Source of the DNA: Rahnella sikkimica
GTDB lineage: Bacteria; Pseudomonadota; Gammaproteobacteria; Enterobacterales; Enterobacteriaceae
Direction of reading: 5' to 3'
DNA length: 64,000 bases
Assembly: GCF_002951615.1 (NCBI RefSeq)
Contig: NZ_CP019063.1
Location: forward strand, 186,001 to 250,000
Program-made: the position numbers and the translations under genes
Part shown: one piece after another, positions 18,208 to 27,175 of the stretch
How the letters are laid out: each line of letters starts with the position of its first letter
How positions within the stretch are numbered: position 1 is the first letter of the stretch
Notes under the pieces: generated by a model
Told to the model about the DNA's origin: nothing
The model's input: the letters and a program-made list of their open reading frames with translations, nothing else
The model's database searches: none

Positions 18208-18684
18208 TTATTCATTACCGGCACCCGCTACGGGCAGCCTCGCCAGTGCATCCGTCCAGCTCAATGCCAGTTCGTCCCGCCTGATAACAAACCGTTGCAC
18301 CGTAAATTCATTGACCAGCGTCGATGTCAGCTTCATGGCATCACGGTGTGCAGAACTTCCGCCAAACGCATCGCGCGCTTGCGCGGAGCGCCATACGGTC
18401 ATCGTCCACTCCTGTGTACCAAAAATTTCACGACGTAATGAATAAGTGATAAGCCCCGGCTGGTTGGGGAGTGTCTTCACGACTCGGGACGCCACCTGAT
18501 CAAAGGTCGAACGCCTTTCCGGCTTAATGTTGGCCCTTGTCACCACCACATAAACCGGATCTTCGCCCTTTTCTCCCGCGGCCAGCGGGGGCAGCCGCTG
18601 CGGCGTGGAAATAGCACACCCCGAAATCAGGCTGCTTAAGGCCAAAAGTATGACTCTGAAATAATTTGGGCGAAGCGGTTTCAT
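18208..18684 (-). CDS. Lipoprotein with ABM-type (antibiotic biosynthesis monooxygenase) domain
   Basis: A 158-residue predicted lipoprotein: signal peptide and lipobox LISGC at about residue 22. The body is one ferredoxin-like dimeric alpha-beta barrel domain (VYVVVTRANIKPERRSTFDQ, PGLITYSLRREIFGTQEWTM) of the ABM/YgiN superfamily. Such domains are usually cytosolic, so a lipid-anchored copy is unusual. It is divergent from the AraC regulator at 18836, across a region of repeated GAACG half-sites, which suggests control by that regulator. Confidence 0.65.
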   Translation of the reverse strand: MKPLRPNYFRVILLALSSLISGCAISTPQRLPPLAAGEKGEDPVYVVVTRANIKPERRSTFDQVASRVVKTLPNQPGLITYSLRREIFGTQEWTMTVWRSAQARDAFGGSSAHRDAMKLTSTLVNEFTVQRFVIRRDELALSWTDALARLPVAGAGNE

Positions 18685-18785
18685 CGGATAATTCCATTTT
18701 TAAGAAAGAAGACAATGCCCTGACTGGCAGTGCAAAAGCGATCAGCTCGCCTTTGTTATGTGCCTCACTATATGAAGAGAAGATG

Positions 18786-18832
18786 GAACGAACTATAATT
18801 GAACGTTCATATTTCTTATTCATTCGTTCAAT
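18786..18832. promoter_or_regulatory. Cluster of GAACG/CGTTC half-sites in a divergent promoter
   Basis: Four half-sites occur in 47 bases: GAACG (18786), the palindrome TGAACGTTCA (18800-18809) and CGTTC (18825). ATTGAACG (18798-18805) and CGTTCAAT (18825-18832) form an exact inverted repeat. A consensus TATAAT (18794-18799) on the plus strand lies among them. A likely regulator is the adjacent AraC protein. Confidence 0.45.
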
Positions 18833-18835
18833 TCT

Positions 18836-19774
18836 ATGGATCCGCTTTCTGAAATAATCCGGCTGTCCAGACCGCGCAGTTACCAGGTGGGTGCAACCGA
18901 TGTCGGAGGCGATATCGCCATCCGGTTTCCTGCCCACAGCGGTGCGTATTTCTATTCCGTTGCCTTCGGCGAATGCTGGGTTCAGGTCGATGGAGAACCA
19001 GAGCCGGTGCTTCTGATGCCCGGTGACTGTGTCGTACTGCCCAGCGGACGTCCTTTCACTCTGGCGAGCGATCTTAAACTTGACCCTATTGATGCGGCCC
19101 TGATGTTTAAAGGGCGTGAGAACGGTTCGATCGCCAGCTTCAATGGCGGCGGTAAATGCATGATGTTCGCCGCCCATTTCGAATTTGACGTTGGCTTCTC
19201 ACACTTTCTGGTCAGTGTGCTGGACGCTGTCGTTCAAATACAGGATCCGTCAGCCAGATCTTCGCTGCGCCGTGCCATTGAGGAGATGATTGTAGAACTC
19301 CAACAGGCCCGGCCTGGCTTCGAATCGGTAGTGGAGCATTTGGTGCAAATCACCTTGATCAAGGTTTTGCGGTTTCATTTATCCGAGATGGCATCGGGGC
19401 GTGTCGGCTGGCTATTCGCTTTAGCGGATCCCAAGATGACGTCTGCGATCGCCGCAATGCACGCGGCTCCGGCCCGGCGCTGGACGGTGGCTGCCCTGGC
19501 TGACGTCGCCGTGATGTCCCGTACGGCATTCGCCACGCGATTCACTGCAACGGTAGGAACGTCCCCCATGAACTACCTGACTGAACTGAGAATGCTGATG
19601 GCAGTAAAAAAACTGGCCGAAACAGGCGCGCGCGTTTCGGCGGTTGCGTTCAGCCTGGGCTATGAATCAGAAAGCGCTTTTTCTGCCGCTTTCAAGCGGG
19701 TCATGGGGGAACCACCGCGTCAATACATTGATTCGCAGGTTCTTAAAAGGCGTGTCGCTTCGCTTCGTCAATAA
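18836..19774 (+). CDS. AraC-family regulator with cupin_6 domain
   Basis: A 312-residue transcription factor. The N-terminal half is a cupin-like ligand domain (IAIRFPAHSGAYFYSVAFGE, MPGDCVVLPSGRPF), and the C-terminal 100 residues are the AraC double helix-turn-helix, ending with VSAVAFSLGYESESAFSAAFKR and the usual G-PPRQY. The ATG has no Shine-Dalgarno, and a TATAAT is about 37 bases upstream, so the mRNA leader may be short. It probably governs the divergent lipoprotein gene; the inducer is unknown. Confidence 0.8.
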   Translation: MDPLSEIIRLSRPRSYQVGATDVGGDIAIRFPAHSGAYFYSVAFGECWVQVDGEPEPVLLMPGDCVVLPSGRPFTLASDLKLDPIDAALMFKGRENGSIASFNGGGKCMMFAAHFEFDVGFSHFLVSVLDAVVQIQDPSARSSLRRAIEEMIVELQQARPGFESVVEHLVQITLIKVLRFHLSEMASGRVGWLFALADPKMTSAIAAMHAAPARRWTVAALADVAVMSRTAFATRFTATVGTSPMNYLTELRMLMAVKKLAETGARVSAVAFSLGYESESAFSAAFKRVMGEPPRQYIDSQVLKRRVASLRQ

Positions 19775-19936
19775 ACGTATCTCCCTGAATTCTTTATACA
19801 CAATTGCTGCCAATCTCCTGCCACATTCCCCCACTTCTGATGCCAACCTTTTACAGCGTGAAAGCGTATCTTTACCCTCAGGAGCGGTGTCTTTTGTGCC
19901 GCTCCGTGCATCCGGTCAATGTGCTTCGAGGTGGTT

Positions 19937-20287
19937 ATGAAAAGGCTGTTGTTGTTGATGCTTACCGCTGGCGCGCTGATGTCGGCCAGCTCTGCGTCGT
20001 TTGCCTATGGGTATTACGGTCACGGCTATTATGGTCATGGATATTACGGTCGCGGCTGGTATGGCGGCCCGCGTGTTGTTATCGGTATTCCCTGGGGGCC
20101 GCCGCCGCCGGTGTATTACGGGCCACCGCCGGTTGTCTATGTTACGCCTGCGCAGCCGCAGACCTACGTCGAGAAAACCCCTAATTATGCCTACTACTGC
20201 CAGAATCCGGCGGGATATTACCCGCAAGTGCAGCGCTGTGCGCGCGGCTGGATGAAGGTCGTCGTCGGTGATTCCGCTCCACGTTAA
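19937..20287 (+). CDS. Exported Tyr/Gly/Pro-rich small protein
   Basis: A 116-residue protein with a clear signal peptide (MKRLLLLMLTAGALMSASSA, cleavage after ASFA). A YYGHG/YYGRG repeat follows, then a PPPPVYYGPPPVVYV stretch, and a short C-terminal module with two cysteines (YYCQNPAGYYPQVQRCARGW). Proteins of this design are common in enterobacterial and pseudomonad envelopes and are of unknown function. GAGG precedes the chosen ATG. The gene is 14 bases ahead of a Gly-rich lipoprotein gene and probably shares its transcript. Confidence 0.75.
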   Translation: MKRLLLLMLTAGALMSASSASFAYGYYGHGYYGHGYYGRGWYGGPRVVIGIPWGPPPPVYYGPPPVVYVTPAQPQTYVEKTPNYAYYCQNPAGYYPQVQRCARGWMKVVVGDSAPR

Positions 20288-20301
20288 CAGGCGACAATGT
20301 C

Positions 20302-20841
20302 ATGAACAGGTTTACTCCGCTGGGGGTTATTGCTCTGGCCGCTGCGCTTTCCGGCTGCGTATCTCCCCCGACCCGCCCGGACGTGATGGTTTTACCGGGC
20401 ACGGGAAAGGATTATCAACAATTTCAGATGGATGAAATGTCCTGCCGGAATGCGGCTTACGGCAGTGTGAACGGCGGTGCGCAAACCGCCAATAATACGG
20501 CGGTGAATACGGCAGCGGCAGGCACGGTGGTTGGGGCTGCCGCAGGTGCGCTGCTGGGCGCGGCGTCACATCAGGCCGGAGCAGGCGCGCTGATTGGCGC
20601 AGGCAGCGGGCTGTTAATCGGCAGTGCGATGGGCAATAACAGCGCCGGTGCCAGCGGCGGCGATTTGCAGGATCAATACGACACGGTTTACACCCAGTGC
20701 ATGTACGCGAAAGGCAACAAAGTGCCGGTGGACGCCAGCTACAGCGACCGTCAGGACTCTGCGCCGCAAAGCCAGGTGCCGCCGGATTACTACCCGGCTC
20801 AGCCAGGGGACAATGGCGTTCCGCCTGATTACGATCAGTAA
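20302..20841 (+). CDS. Glycine-zipper (YMGG-like) lipoprotein
   Basis: A 179-residue envelope lipoprotein with lipobox LSGC. Residues about 65-115 form a hydrophobic Gly/Ala zipper (GTVVGAAAGALLGAASHQAG, GALIGAGSGLLIGSAMG) typical of membrane-inserting glycine-zipper proteins. A disordered Pro/Asp/Tyr-rich tail follows. Function in this group is not known. It lies directly downstream of the Tyr/Gly-rich exported protein and before a terminator, so the two form a two-gene operon. Confidence 0.75.
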   Translation: MNRFTPLGVIALAAALSGCVSPPTRPDVMVLPGTGKDYQQFQMDEMSCRNAAYGSVNGGAQTANNTAVNTAAAGTVVGAAAGALLGAASHQAGAGALIGAGSGLLIGSAMGNNSAGASGGDLQDQYDTVYTQCMYAKGNKVPVDASYSDRQDSAPQSQVPPDYYPAQPGDNGVPPDYDQ

Positions 20842-20858
20842 AACTAAGCAACAAAAAA

Positions 20859-20885
20859 GGCTGCCCTGATCTGCGGCAGCCTTTT
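20859..20885 (+). terminator. Terminator of the two-gene envelope operon
   Basis: The stem GGCTGCC/GGCAGCC is flanked by AAAA and TTTT and so may work on both strands, also ending ybjI from the right. Confidence 0.85.
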
Positions 20886-20918
20886 CGTTTTACCCGGTTT
20901 AACCCCGGTTAACGGCGT

Positions 20919-21731
20919 TCACGCAAACGGCGGACGACCGTTGAAAAAATCATCAATCACCTCAAGCACGCCCTCTTTTTCATGCGAAGGTGCACGGTAT
21001 TTCGCGGCGGCTTTTGCCGGTTCGGACGCATTCTCCATCGCAAAACCGTAGCCCGCGTAACGCAGCATTTCCAGGTCATTCCCGCTGTCACCAAAAGCCA
21101 GCACTTCATCATCGCGGATACCGTACCTCTGCTGGATTTTACTCAGCCCGCTGGCTTTGTGATTCCCGGCAATAATCAGATCGATGGATCCGTGGCCGCT
21201 GGTCACCGGCGCGACAATCCCGCCGAGCTGTTCTGTGATTTCCCCCATCAGCGGGTAAACGTCGTCTTCCACGTAACTCAGCGCGAACTTGAAAATCGTA
21301 TCGCTGATTTCTGCATAACTTTGCACTTTGTTCAGACGATGATAATAACGGCGCATCCGGCTGATAAACGCTTCCGGCGTGCCTTCGAGCACATACGCGC
21401 CCAGCCTGCCGCAGACAATGGTGTTAATCCCCGGCGTGCGGCTGATCCAGTCCAGCACCAACGTAACCTGTTCGGGTTCAAGTTTGCCGCAGTAGATTTC
21501 GCGTCTTTTGTCGACAACGTAACCGCCACCTTCTGCCACGTAAGCGATCTCTTCGTCGGTGTCATCAAAGAAGGATTTTAACTGGTAATACTGGTTGCCG
21601 CTGGCAACGACAAATTTGATGCCACGTTGCAGCATTTGATCGTACTGCCCGAGAAAACGGGCTTTATTAAATTCACCATCCTGATCCAGGAAAGTACCAT
21701 CCATGTCGACGGCAATAAGTTTTACGGCCAT
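20919..21731 (-). CDS. ybjI: Cof-type HAD phosphatase, YbjI-like
   Basis: A 270-residue HAD-IIB (Cof) phosphatase acting on small phosphorylated metabolites such as flavin mononucleotide or sugar phosphates. Motif I is DMDGTFLD, motif II is the serine in VVASGNQYYQL, motif III contains the HK of GNHKASGL, and motif IV is FGDSGNDLEML. The text, including the ending EGVLEVIDDFF, is closer to E. coli YbjI than to YbiV. As in E. coli it lies beside ybjJ, although here a terminator separates them. Confidence 0.75.
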   Translation of the reverse strand: MAVKLIAVDMDGTFLDQDGEFNKARFLGQYDQMLQRGIKFVVASGNQYYQLKSFFDDTDEEIAYVAEGGGYVVDKRREIYCGKLEPEQVTLVLDWISRTPGINTIVCGRLGAYVLEGTPEAFISRMRRYYHRLNKVQSYAEISDTIFKFALSYVEDDVYPLMGEITEQLGGIVAPVTSGHGSIDLIIAGNHKASGLSKIQQRYGIRDDEVLAFGDSGNDLEMLRYAGYGFAMENASEPAKAAAKYRAPSHEKEGVLEVIDDFFNGRPPFA

Positions 21732-21774
21732 TACAGCTCCTTACAGGGTCGGATTTAAAACAATCATCATAAAC

Positions 21775-21805
21775 AAAAAAAGCTGGCGGAGTTCGGCACA
21801 CCAGC
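21775..21805 (-). terminator. Terminator after ybjJ
   Basis: On the minus strand, GCTGG and CCAGC flank a 14-base loop and are followed by a run of seven T. It lies between ybjJ and ybjI, so ybjI probably has its own promoter or depends on read-through. Confidence 0.65.
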
Positions 21806-21836
21806 AGGCAAGATGCCACTCAGTTATAAACTTTTA

Positions 21837-23018
21837 TTAATCAGCCTGATATTTTAATTTGTACGCGCCTAACGTCACGATCAGGAATGCGGCGGCGACG
21901 GCGGAAAATGCCACGTACAAACTCGACAGGTGCGCGACAAAGCCAATCAGCGCCGGTCCGCCCAATATCCCGAGATAGCCGAGTGTCGCGACAAACGCCA
22001 CCGACATGTTCACCGGCATCACTTTTTCCTGACCTGCCAGCGTGATCAACACCGGCGCGATGTTCGCCGCACCAATCCCGACCAGCGCAAAACCGCAGAT
22101 CGGCAGGAACCAGCCCGGCAGCAGGATCACCATCAGATAACCGGCAATCCCGAGAATACCGCCAAACACCAGTACACGTTTACGACCCAGCGCGCTGACA
22201 ATCGCGTCGCCAGTCAGACGCATCAAGGACATCGCGATAGCGAACACCGCAAATCCCCAGCCCGCATGTTCAAGCGCCAGCCCGCGTTCACCGGTCAGGA
22301 AAACGCCGCCCCAGTCGAGCACCGCCCCTTCAGCCATAAAGCAAATCATCGCCATAATCGCCATCAGGATCAGGCGGAAATTCGGTCGCGCTTTGGTTTT
22401 GCCTTCGTGCGCACTTTCTTCATGCACCCCGAATGGCAGCAGGCTGCGCCACGAAAACGCGGTGCCCAGAATCACCAGTACGATGGCAAAAAATGTACTT
22501 CCCACCGGCGAGATACCGGCACTGAGCAGCAATGCACCGCCGCCCGCACCGGCAATCCCGCCGACGCTCCATAGACAGTGAAAACCGGACATCAGCGGTT
22601 TATCCGCCGCCTGTTCAACCATTGTTCCCTGCACATTCACCGCCACATCCGCCAGCCCGATGCCCATGCCGAAAATGAACAGGCTCAGCGCCATCAGCCG
22701 GATATCGCTGAACGTGGCCAGCAGCGGCATCATCAGGCAATACATCACCACGGCGGCAAGGATCACCGCGCGGCAACCAAACCGGCCAATAATCCGCCCG
22801 GAGCCCAGCATCGACAGCAACGATCCTGCACCGAGACACAGCAGCAGCATACCGAGCGCACCGGCTTCGGAATGCGTTCGCAACTGCGCGTAAGGGACCA
22901 GCGCGCCCCACAGCCCCATCGCCATGCCGGTGACAAAAAATATCATTCGCGTCGCAACACGCCTGCCCGGCGCGCCGACCCATTCAGCGGGTTTTTCTAA
23001 TTCAGGTGACAGTGACAA
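21837..23018 (-). CDS. ybjJ: MFS transporter, YbjJ-like
   Basis: An inner-membrane major facilitator transporter, 393 residues and 12 predicted helices. Features include GMAMGLWGALVPYAQLR in helix 1 and IGLADVAVNVQGTMVE in helix 4, a combination typical of the YbjJ/fucose-permease-like branch. The substrate is unknown. It follows the ROK regulator by 98 bases on the same strand, which suggests control of transport by a sugar-sensing repressor. Confidence 0.7.
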   Translation of the reverse strand: MSLSPELEKPAEWVGAPGRRVATRMIFFVTGMAMGLWGALVPYAQLRTHSEAGALGMLLLCLGAGSLLSMLGSGRIIGRFGCRAVILAAVVMYCLMMPLLATFSDIRLMALSLFIFGMGIGLADVAVNVQGTMVEQAADKPLMSGFHCLWSVGGIAGAGGGALLLSAGISPVGSTFFAIVLVILGTAFSWRSLLPFGVHEESAHEGKTKARPNFRLILMAIMAMICFMAEGAVLDWGGVFLTGERGLALEHAGWGFAVFAIAMSLMRLTGDAIVSALGRKRVLVFGGILGIAGYLMVILLPGWFLPICGFALVGIGAANIAPVLITLAGQEKVMPVNMSVAFVATLGYLGILGGPALIGFVAHLSSLYVAFSAVAAAFLIVTLGAYKLKYQAD

Positions 23019-23116
23019 AGTGCGCTCCTGTGCTGTATTGGATGGTTTTTAAAAGACTTTTAATAAGTGCGCAGTATATTGATCGTAACAAAGCAAAGTC
23101 AACGCGAGTGGCGCAT

Positions 23117-24115
23117 TTAGTTTCCGAAAGCGATATGCAGATTGTAGTTATTCAGGGTGAGTTCAGTGATGCCTTGCAGATAGTCCTGCCGCATCGACGG
23201 GCGGTAAATCAAAGCAGGCATGTGCTGCGCGGGAATATGCTCCTGACAGCGTAGGGCGAGTTCGGGGATCAGCGCATCGCTGATTTTCGGGCCGGAAAGC
23301 GCAATGGTCGCCGGGTTAATAATGGCGGTCAGCGAGACAATGACCTTAGCCATTTCTTCCGCCACAGGCAGCTTATCGAGATCGTTAAACGGCAGGTTCG
23401 ATACCTCGCCCGCGAACTGACTTGCGCCCTGCAACACCTGCCCGTTGATGACCATTCCGCACCCGAGGCAAGGCACGTCCGGCTTGAAGATATAGGCAAC
23501 CGGTGCCGTTTCCCCCGCGCAACTGCTGCGGTAAAAACCATAAGCGGTGTAGTTCATGTCGTTATCGGCCTGCACGTAAATACCGAATCTTTCGCGCAGC
23601 TGTTGTTCGACGTCCACACCGGCAAACGCGCTGATATCGCAGGTCGCCACGCGCCCTTTCACCACCACGCCCGGCAGGCCAATGCCGAGGGCTTTGATGT
23701 TCGGGTAATCCGCCAGCAACCCGCTAATTTGCGCATAAAACGTGTCCAGACTCAGCGGCAGAAAACGCACTTCGCCCTGCGCAAGACTCGCGCCTGTCGC
23801 GGAATTCACCGACCAGACGATCTGCGCCGCCGCATCGCTGCCCTGCGCATACAGACTCAGCACGGAGAAATAATCGGGGTTATACGCGTAACGCTGCGCT
23901 GGCCGTCCGCCGCGGGACTCGTCCAGTTCCAGCGCCAACACTTCACGCGTCAGACGTAATTCATTGAGCACCGCGCCGCACGTCGCAATGCTCAGCCCCG
24001 TTTGCGTCGCCACTTCCGCTTTGGTCGCCGAGCCCAGTGATTTCAACGCCTGAGTGACCAGCACCACGTTGTTAATCTTCATTTCGCGGGTTGTACGGTT
24101 TTGCGGGGTAATCAT
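23117..24115 (-). CDS. ROK-family transcriptional regulator
   Basis: A 332-residue protein with an N-terminal MarR-type winged helix (SATKAEVATQTGLSIATCGA) and a ROK sugar-kinase-like body (ALGIGLPGVV, DNDMNYTAYG, LGCGMVINGQVLQG). The zinc-binding CXCGXXGC cluster of classical NagC/Mlc proteins is only partly visible. Members usually bind sugars or sugar phosphates and repress nearby transporters; here ybjJ and ybjI are the obvious targets. Confidence 0.8.
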   Translation of the reverse strand: MITPQNRTTREMKINNVVLVTQALKSLGSATKAEVATQTGLSIATCGAVLNELRLTREVLALELDESRGGRPAQRYAYNPDYFSVLSLYAQGSDAAAQIVWSVNSATGASLAQGEVRFLPLSLDTFYAQISGLLADYPNIKALGIGLPGVVVKGRVATCDISAFAGVDVEQQLRERFGIYVQADNDMNYTAYGFYRSSCAGETAPVAYIFKPDVPCLGCGMVINGQVLQGASQFAGEVSNLPFNDLDKLPVAEEMAKVIVSLTAIINPATIALSGPKISDALIPELALRCQEHIPAQHMPALIYRPSMRQDYLQGITELTLNNYNLHIAFGN

Positions 24116-24250
24116 GGTGCCTCGGGATGCGGGGAATTTGAGGGTAATTTAGCACAAAATCAGGGTACGGACTTTTGCCGTTCAAACTCAAAAGGCGACA
24201 AATCACTTAATTACCGGCTATAAATGAGTTTCAGCAAATAAGGGGAAAAA

Positions 24251-24649
24251 ATGATTTCGCATATTCACCTGGGTGTTAACGACTTCGGACGGGCGTTCAC
24301 GTTTTATTCGAGTGTGATGGCCGAACTGGGGCATGTCCTGAAATTTTGTGATGCCGGTAAACCCTGGGCGGGATGGATGGCGGAAGGTGCGCCGCGCCCT
24401 TTGTTTATCGTCGGTAAACCTCATGATGGCGAAGCGGCCAGTGCGGGGAACGGGCAAATGGTGGCATTACTGGCCAATAGCCGTCAGACCGTAGACCGGG
24501 TTTATGCCTGTGCAATCGAACACGGCGCGAGTTGTGAAGGTGAGCCGGGCTTGCGCCCGCATTATCATCCTGATTACTACGGGGCTTACTTCAGGGATGC
24601 GGACGGGAATAAGCTTTGTATCTGCTGTCATCATCCGGAGGCTGAATAA
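24251..24649 (+). CDS. VOC-family (glyoxalase/dioxygenase fold) protein
   Basis: A 132-residue cytosolic protein with paired beta-alpha-beta-beta-beta units. ISHIHLGVNDFGRAFTFYSS supplies the first metal histidine, and YGAYFRDADGNKLCICCH places the second-site pattern near the end. The family is varied (isomerases, dioxygenases, thiol transferases), so no substrate can be named. The ribosome binding site AAGGGG is strong. It is convergent with the amino-acid ABC operon. Confidence 0.7.
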   Translation: MISHIHLGVNDFGRAFTFYSSVMAELGHVLKFCDAGKPWAGWMAEGAPRPLFIVGKPHDGEAASAGNGQMVALLANSRQTVDRVYACAIEHGASCEGEPGLRPHYHPDYYGAYFRDADGNKLCICCHHPEAE

Positions 24650-24666
24650 AACCTCCGGATAACGGA

Positions 24667-25389
24667 TTACAACACTTTGCTCAAAAACTCACGGGTACGC
24701 GGATTGGTCGGCGCGGTGAAAAGCTGCGCCGGTGGCCCTTCTTCCTGGATCACGCCCTGATCGATAAACACCACGCGATCGGCCACTTCGCGGGCAAAGC
24801 CCATTTCATGGGTCACGATCACCATCGTCATGCCTTCGAGCGCCAGTTGTTTCATGACCGCCAGCACTTCGCCGACCAGTTCCGGGTCGAGCGCCGACGT
24901 CGGTTCGTCGAACAAAATGATTGACGGTTCCATGGCCAGCGCGCGGGCGATCGCCACACGTTGCTGCTGACCACCGGAAAGGCTGGAAGGCCAGGCGTCG
25001 ATTTTGTCGATCAGCCCGACTTTTAGCAGCAGCTTTTCAGCGCGGGAAACCGCGTCGGCTTTCGACAACCCTTTCAGCGACATCGGGGCCATAGTCAGGT
25101 TTTCCAGCACCGTCATGTGCGGGAACAGATTAAAGCGCTGGAACACCATCCCGACGCCGGAACGCAGCGTATTCAGATTGGTTTTCGGATCATGGACCGC
25201 GAAACCGTTCACCACCACTTCACCGCCGTTCGGTTTTTCCAGCGCGTTCAGGCAGCGCAGAAAAGTACTTTTCCCCGAGCCGGACGGGCCGATGATGCAT
25301 ACCACTTCTTTCTCTGCGATATCACACGAGATGCCGCGCAAAACGTGGGTTTCACCGAACTGTTTCTGTAAATCCTTAACGTGAATCAC
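24667..25389 (-). CDS. Polar amino-acid ABC transporter ATPase (GlnQ-like)
   Basis: The cytoplasmic ATPase of a glutamine/polar amino-acid importer, 240 residues, the same length as E. coli GlnQ. Walker A is GPSGSGKST, signature LSGGQQQR, Walker [13 protein letters not shown], switch VTHE. I choose GTG 25389 because AGAGG lies about nine bases upstream and the protein then begins with the family-typical [16 protein letters not shown] nine bases earlier is too close to the ribosome binding site. The start overlaps the permease by 14 bases. Confidence 0.85.
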   Translation of the reverse strand: MIHVKDLQKQFGETHVLRGISCDIAEKEVVCIIGPSGSGKSTFLRCLNALEKPNGGEVVVNGFAVHDPKTNLNTLRSGVGMVFQRFNLFPHMTVLENLTMAPMSLKGLSKADAVSRAEKLLLKVGLIDKIDAWPSSLSGGQQQRVAIARALAMEPSIILFDEPTSALDPELVGEVLAVMKQLALEGMTMVIVTHEMGFAREVADRVVFIDQGVIQEEGPPAQLFTAPTNPRTREFLSKVL

Positions 25390-26140
25390 TTTTGCCAAGC
25401 CTCTTTTCCATGTGTTGAACCAGTAACGAAAGCAGGAAAGTCAGAACCCAGTACACCAGCGAAATCGTCAGGTAGGGTTCCCAGTAGGTGGCGTAAGCGC
25501 CGGAAACGGTACGCGCCGCGTAAGCCAGATCGGCCAGGCCGATGGCGGACGCCAGCGAGGAATCTTTCACAATCGCAATCGCGTTATTACCCAGCGGTGG
25601 CAGAATGCGGCGGAACGCCTGCGGCAAAATCACTTTGCGCATCGTTTTGCCCCAGCCCATGCCTAACGCACGCGACGCTTCCATCTGGCCGTTATCGATT
25701 GACTGGATCCCGGCGCGGAAAATCTCGGAAACGTAAGCGCCCGCGTTCAGGGTAATCGCCACCACGCAGGATAAAAACGCACCGTAATCGGAGCGTAATG
25801 CGCGGGCGAAATCGGAAGACATCAGGCCGTTGGTAACTAAAATCCCGTCACGCGGGTTGATGAACAGCGGAACCAGTGCGAAGTGAACCACCATGATCTG
25901 CACAAACAGCGGCGTGCCGCGAAATGCGCTCACGTAAATCCGCACCGGCCATTGCACCGCGAAACGCAGAACATATTTCCACGGGCCGTCGTCGGCGCGG
26001 GCCATGCGTCCGAGGCCGAGCAGCAGGCCCCAGGTAGTGCCTAAAATGACGCAAATGAGGGTGCATTTGATGGTCATCAGCGCGCCCTGCACAAACAGCG
26101 GCGCATATTCTGAGATTATCTCCCAGCGAAATCCGGTCAT
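25376..26140 (-). CDS. Polar amino-acid ABC transporter permease (HisM/GlnP family)
   Basis: An inner-membrane permease of 254 residues with about five helices. The EAA loop is [20 protein letters not shown], the ATPase contact. Family-typical ends ([31 protein letters not shown]) are present. A ribosome binding site AAGGACAGG precedes the ATG. It lies between the binding protein and the ATPase genes, so the three form a complete importer. Confidence 0.88.
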   Translation of the reverse strand: MTGFRWEIISEYAPLFVQGALMTIKCTLICVILGTTWGLLLGLGRMARADDGPWKYVLRFAVQWPVRIYVSAFRGTPLFVQIMVVHFALVPLFINPRDGILVTNGLMSSDFARALRSDYGAFLSCVVAITLNAGAYVSEIFRAGIQSIDNGQMEASRALGMGWGKTMRKVILPQAFRRILPPLGNNAIAIVKDSSLASAIGLADLAYAARTVSGAYATYWEPYLTISLVYWVLTFLLSLLVQHMEKRLGKSDSR

Positions 26141-26200
26141 ACCTGTCCTTGTTCAGGGGCGCTTTCACGCCCCTGCATATCAATATTTATCTGGGGGGAT

Positions 26201-26968
26201 TTATTGCGCTGGCAGCGTTGGCACGTTCTTATCAAACCAGGTTTCGTAGATTTTTGCGTAGGTGCCGTCAGCCACGATTTTCTTCAGACCGGCGTTGATT
26301 TTACCCAACAGTTCCGTGTTGTCTTTGGCGACCGCTATACCGAAATACTGACGTTCGAACTTGCTGTCCGGCACCAGTTTCAGGGCTTTTTCAGGATGGG
26401 ATTTGATGTAGTACTTGACCACGCCGACGTCGCCAACCGCCGCGCCGATGCCGTCTTCCGCCAGTTCCTGCAACATCAGCGGCGTGTTATCAAAACGCTT
26501 GATGTCCGTGCTGTTTTTGCCCAGTGCGTCAGACACCACGATGTCGCCGGTGCTGGAGTTTACTACGCCCACTTTCAGGCCTTTCAGCGCGGCAACGGAA
26601 TTCACTTTAGAATCCGCTGGCACCACGATGGACTGCTCTGCCGGGAAATACGGCGCAGAGAAATCGACCATCGCTTTACGTTTGTCGGTAATGGTGATGC
26701 CGGAAATAATGATGTCACGATCACCGGAATTCAGGGTGGCGAAAATCCCTTCCCACGGCGTGTTAACCAGTTTGATGTCAAAGTTTTCCGCTTTGGCGAT
26801 GGCTTTGATGATGTCGATATCAAACCCTTCCAGCTGTTTCTGGCTGTTTTCATATTCGAAAGGACGATATGTACCGCCGGAACCCACCACGTAAGTGGTT
26901 TGCGCAGCGTAAGCGGAAGTGATTAACGAAGAAAGCAGACACCCGGTGAGAACTAAGGATTTGAACAT
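26201..26968 (-). CDS. Periplasmic amino-acid-binding protein (family 3)
   Basis: A 255-residue secreted solute-binding protein with an N-terminal signal peptide (cleavage near AYAAQ). Ligand-binding features of the glutamine/cystine type are GGTYRPFEYENSQKQLEGFD and ITDKRKAMVDFSAPYF. It is the first gene of the importer on the minus strand. I prefer ATG 26968, five bases after AGGAG; a GTG two codons earlier is possible. The exact ligand cannot be told. Confidence 0.88.
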   Translation of the reverse strand: MFKSLVLTGCLLSSLITSAYAAQTTYVVGSGGTYRPFEYENSQKQLEGFDIDIIKAIAKAENFDIKLVNTPWEGIFATLNSGDRDIIISGITITDKRKAMVDFSAPYFPAEQSIVVPADSKVNSVAALKGLKVGVVNSSTGDIVVSDALGKNSTDIKRFDNTPLMLQELAEDGIGAAVGDVGVVKYYIKSHPEKALKLVPDSKFERQYFGIAVAKDNTELLGKINAGLKKIVADGTYAKIYETWFDKNVPTLPAQ

Positions 26969-27175
26969 GTACACTCCTGTGTGTTTGTTATTTTATGCAG
27001 ATAATTTGCATAAAAATACACAAATTGACGAAGCGCTTCAACTTAAAGTTTGGTGAAGGTTACAGACTGAAAAGAAGAATCCTCCGAGTTCCCCGCGGTT
27101 ACATTCATCTCAATCCTCAGATCGGGTATATTGGAACGCAGATCACAAAAATCCCTTAAAGGAAGACGTCGCACT

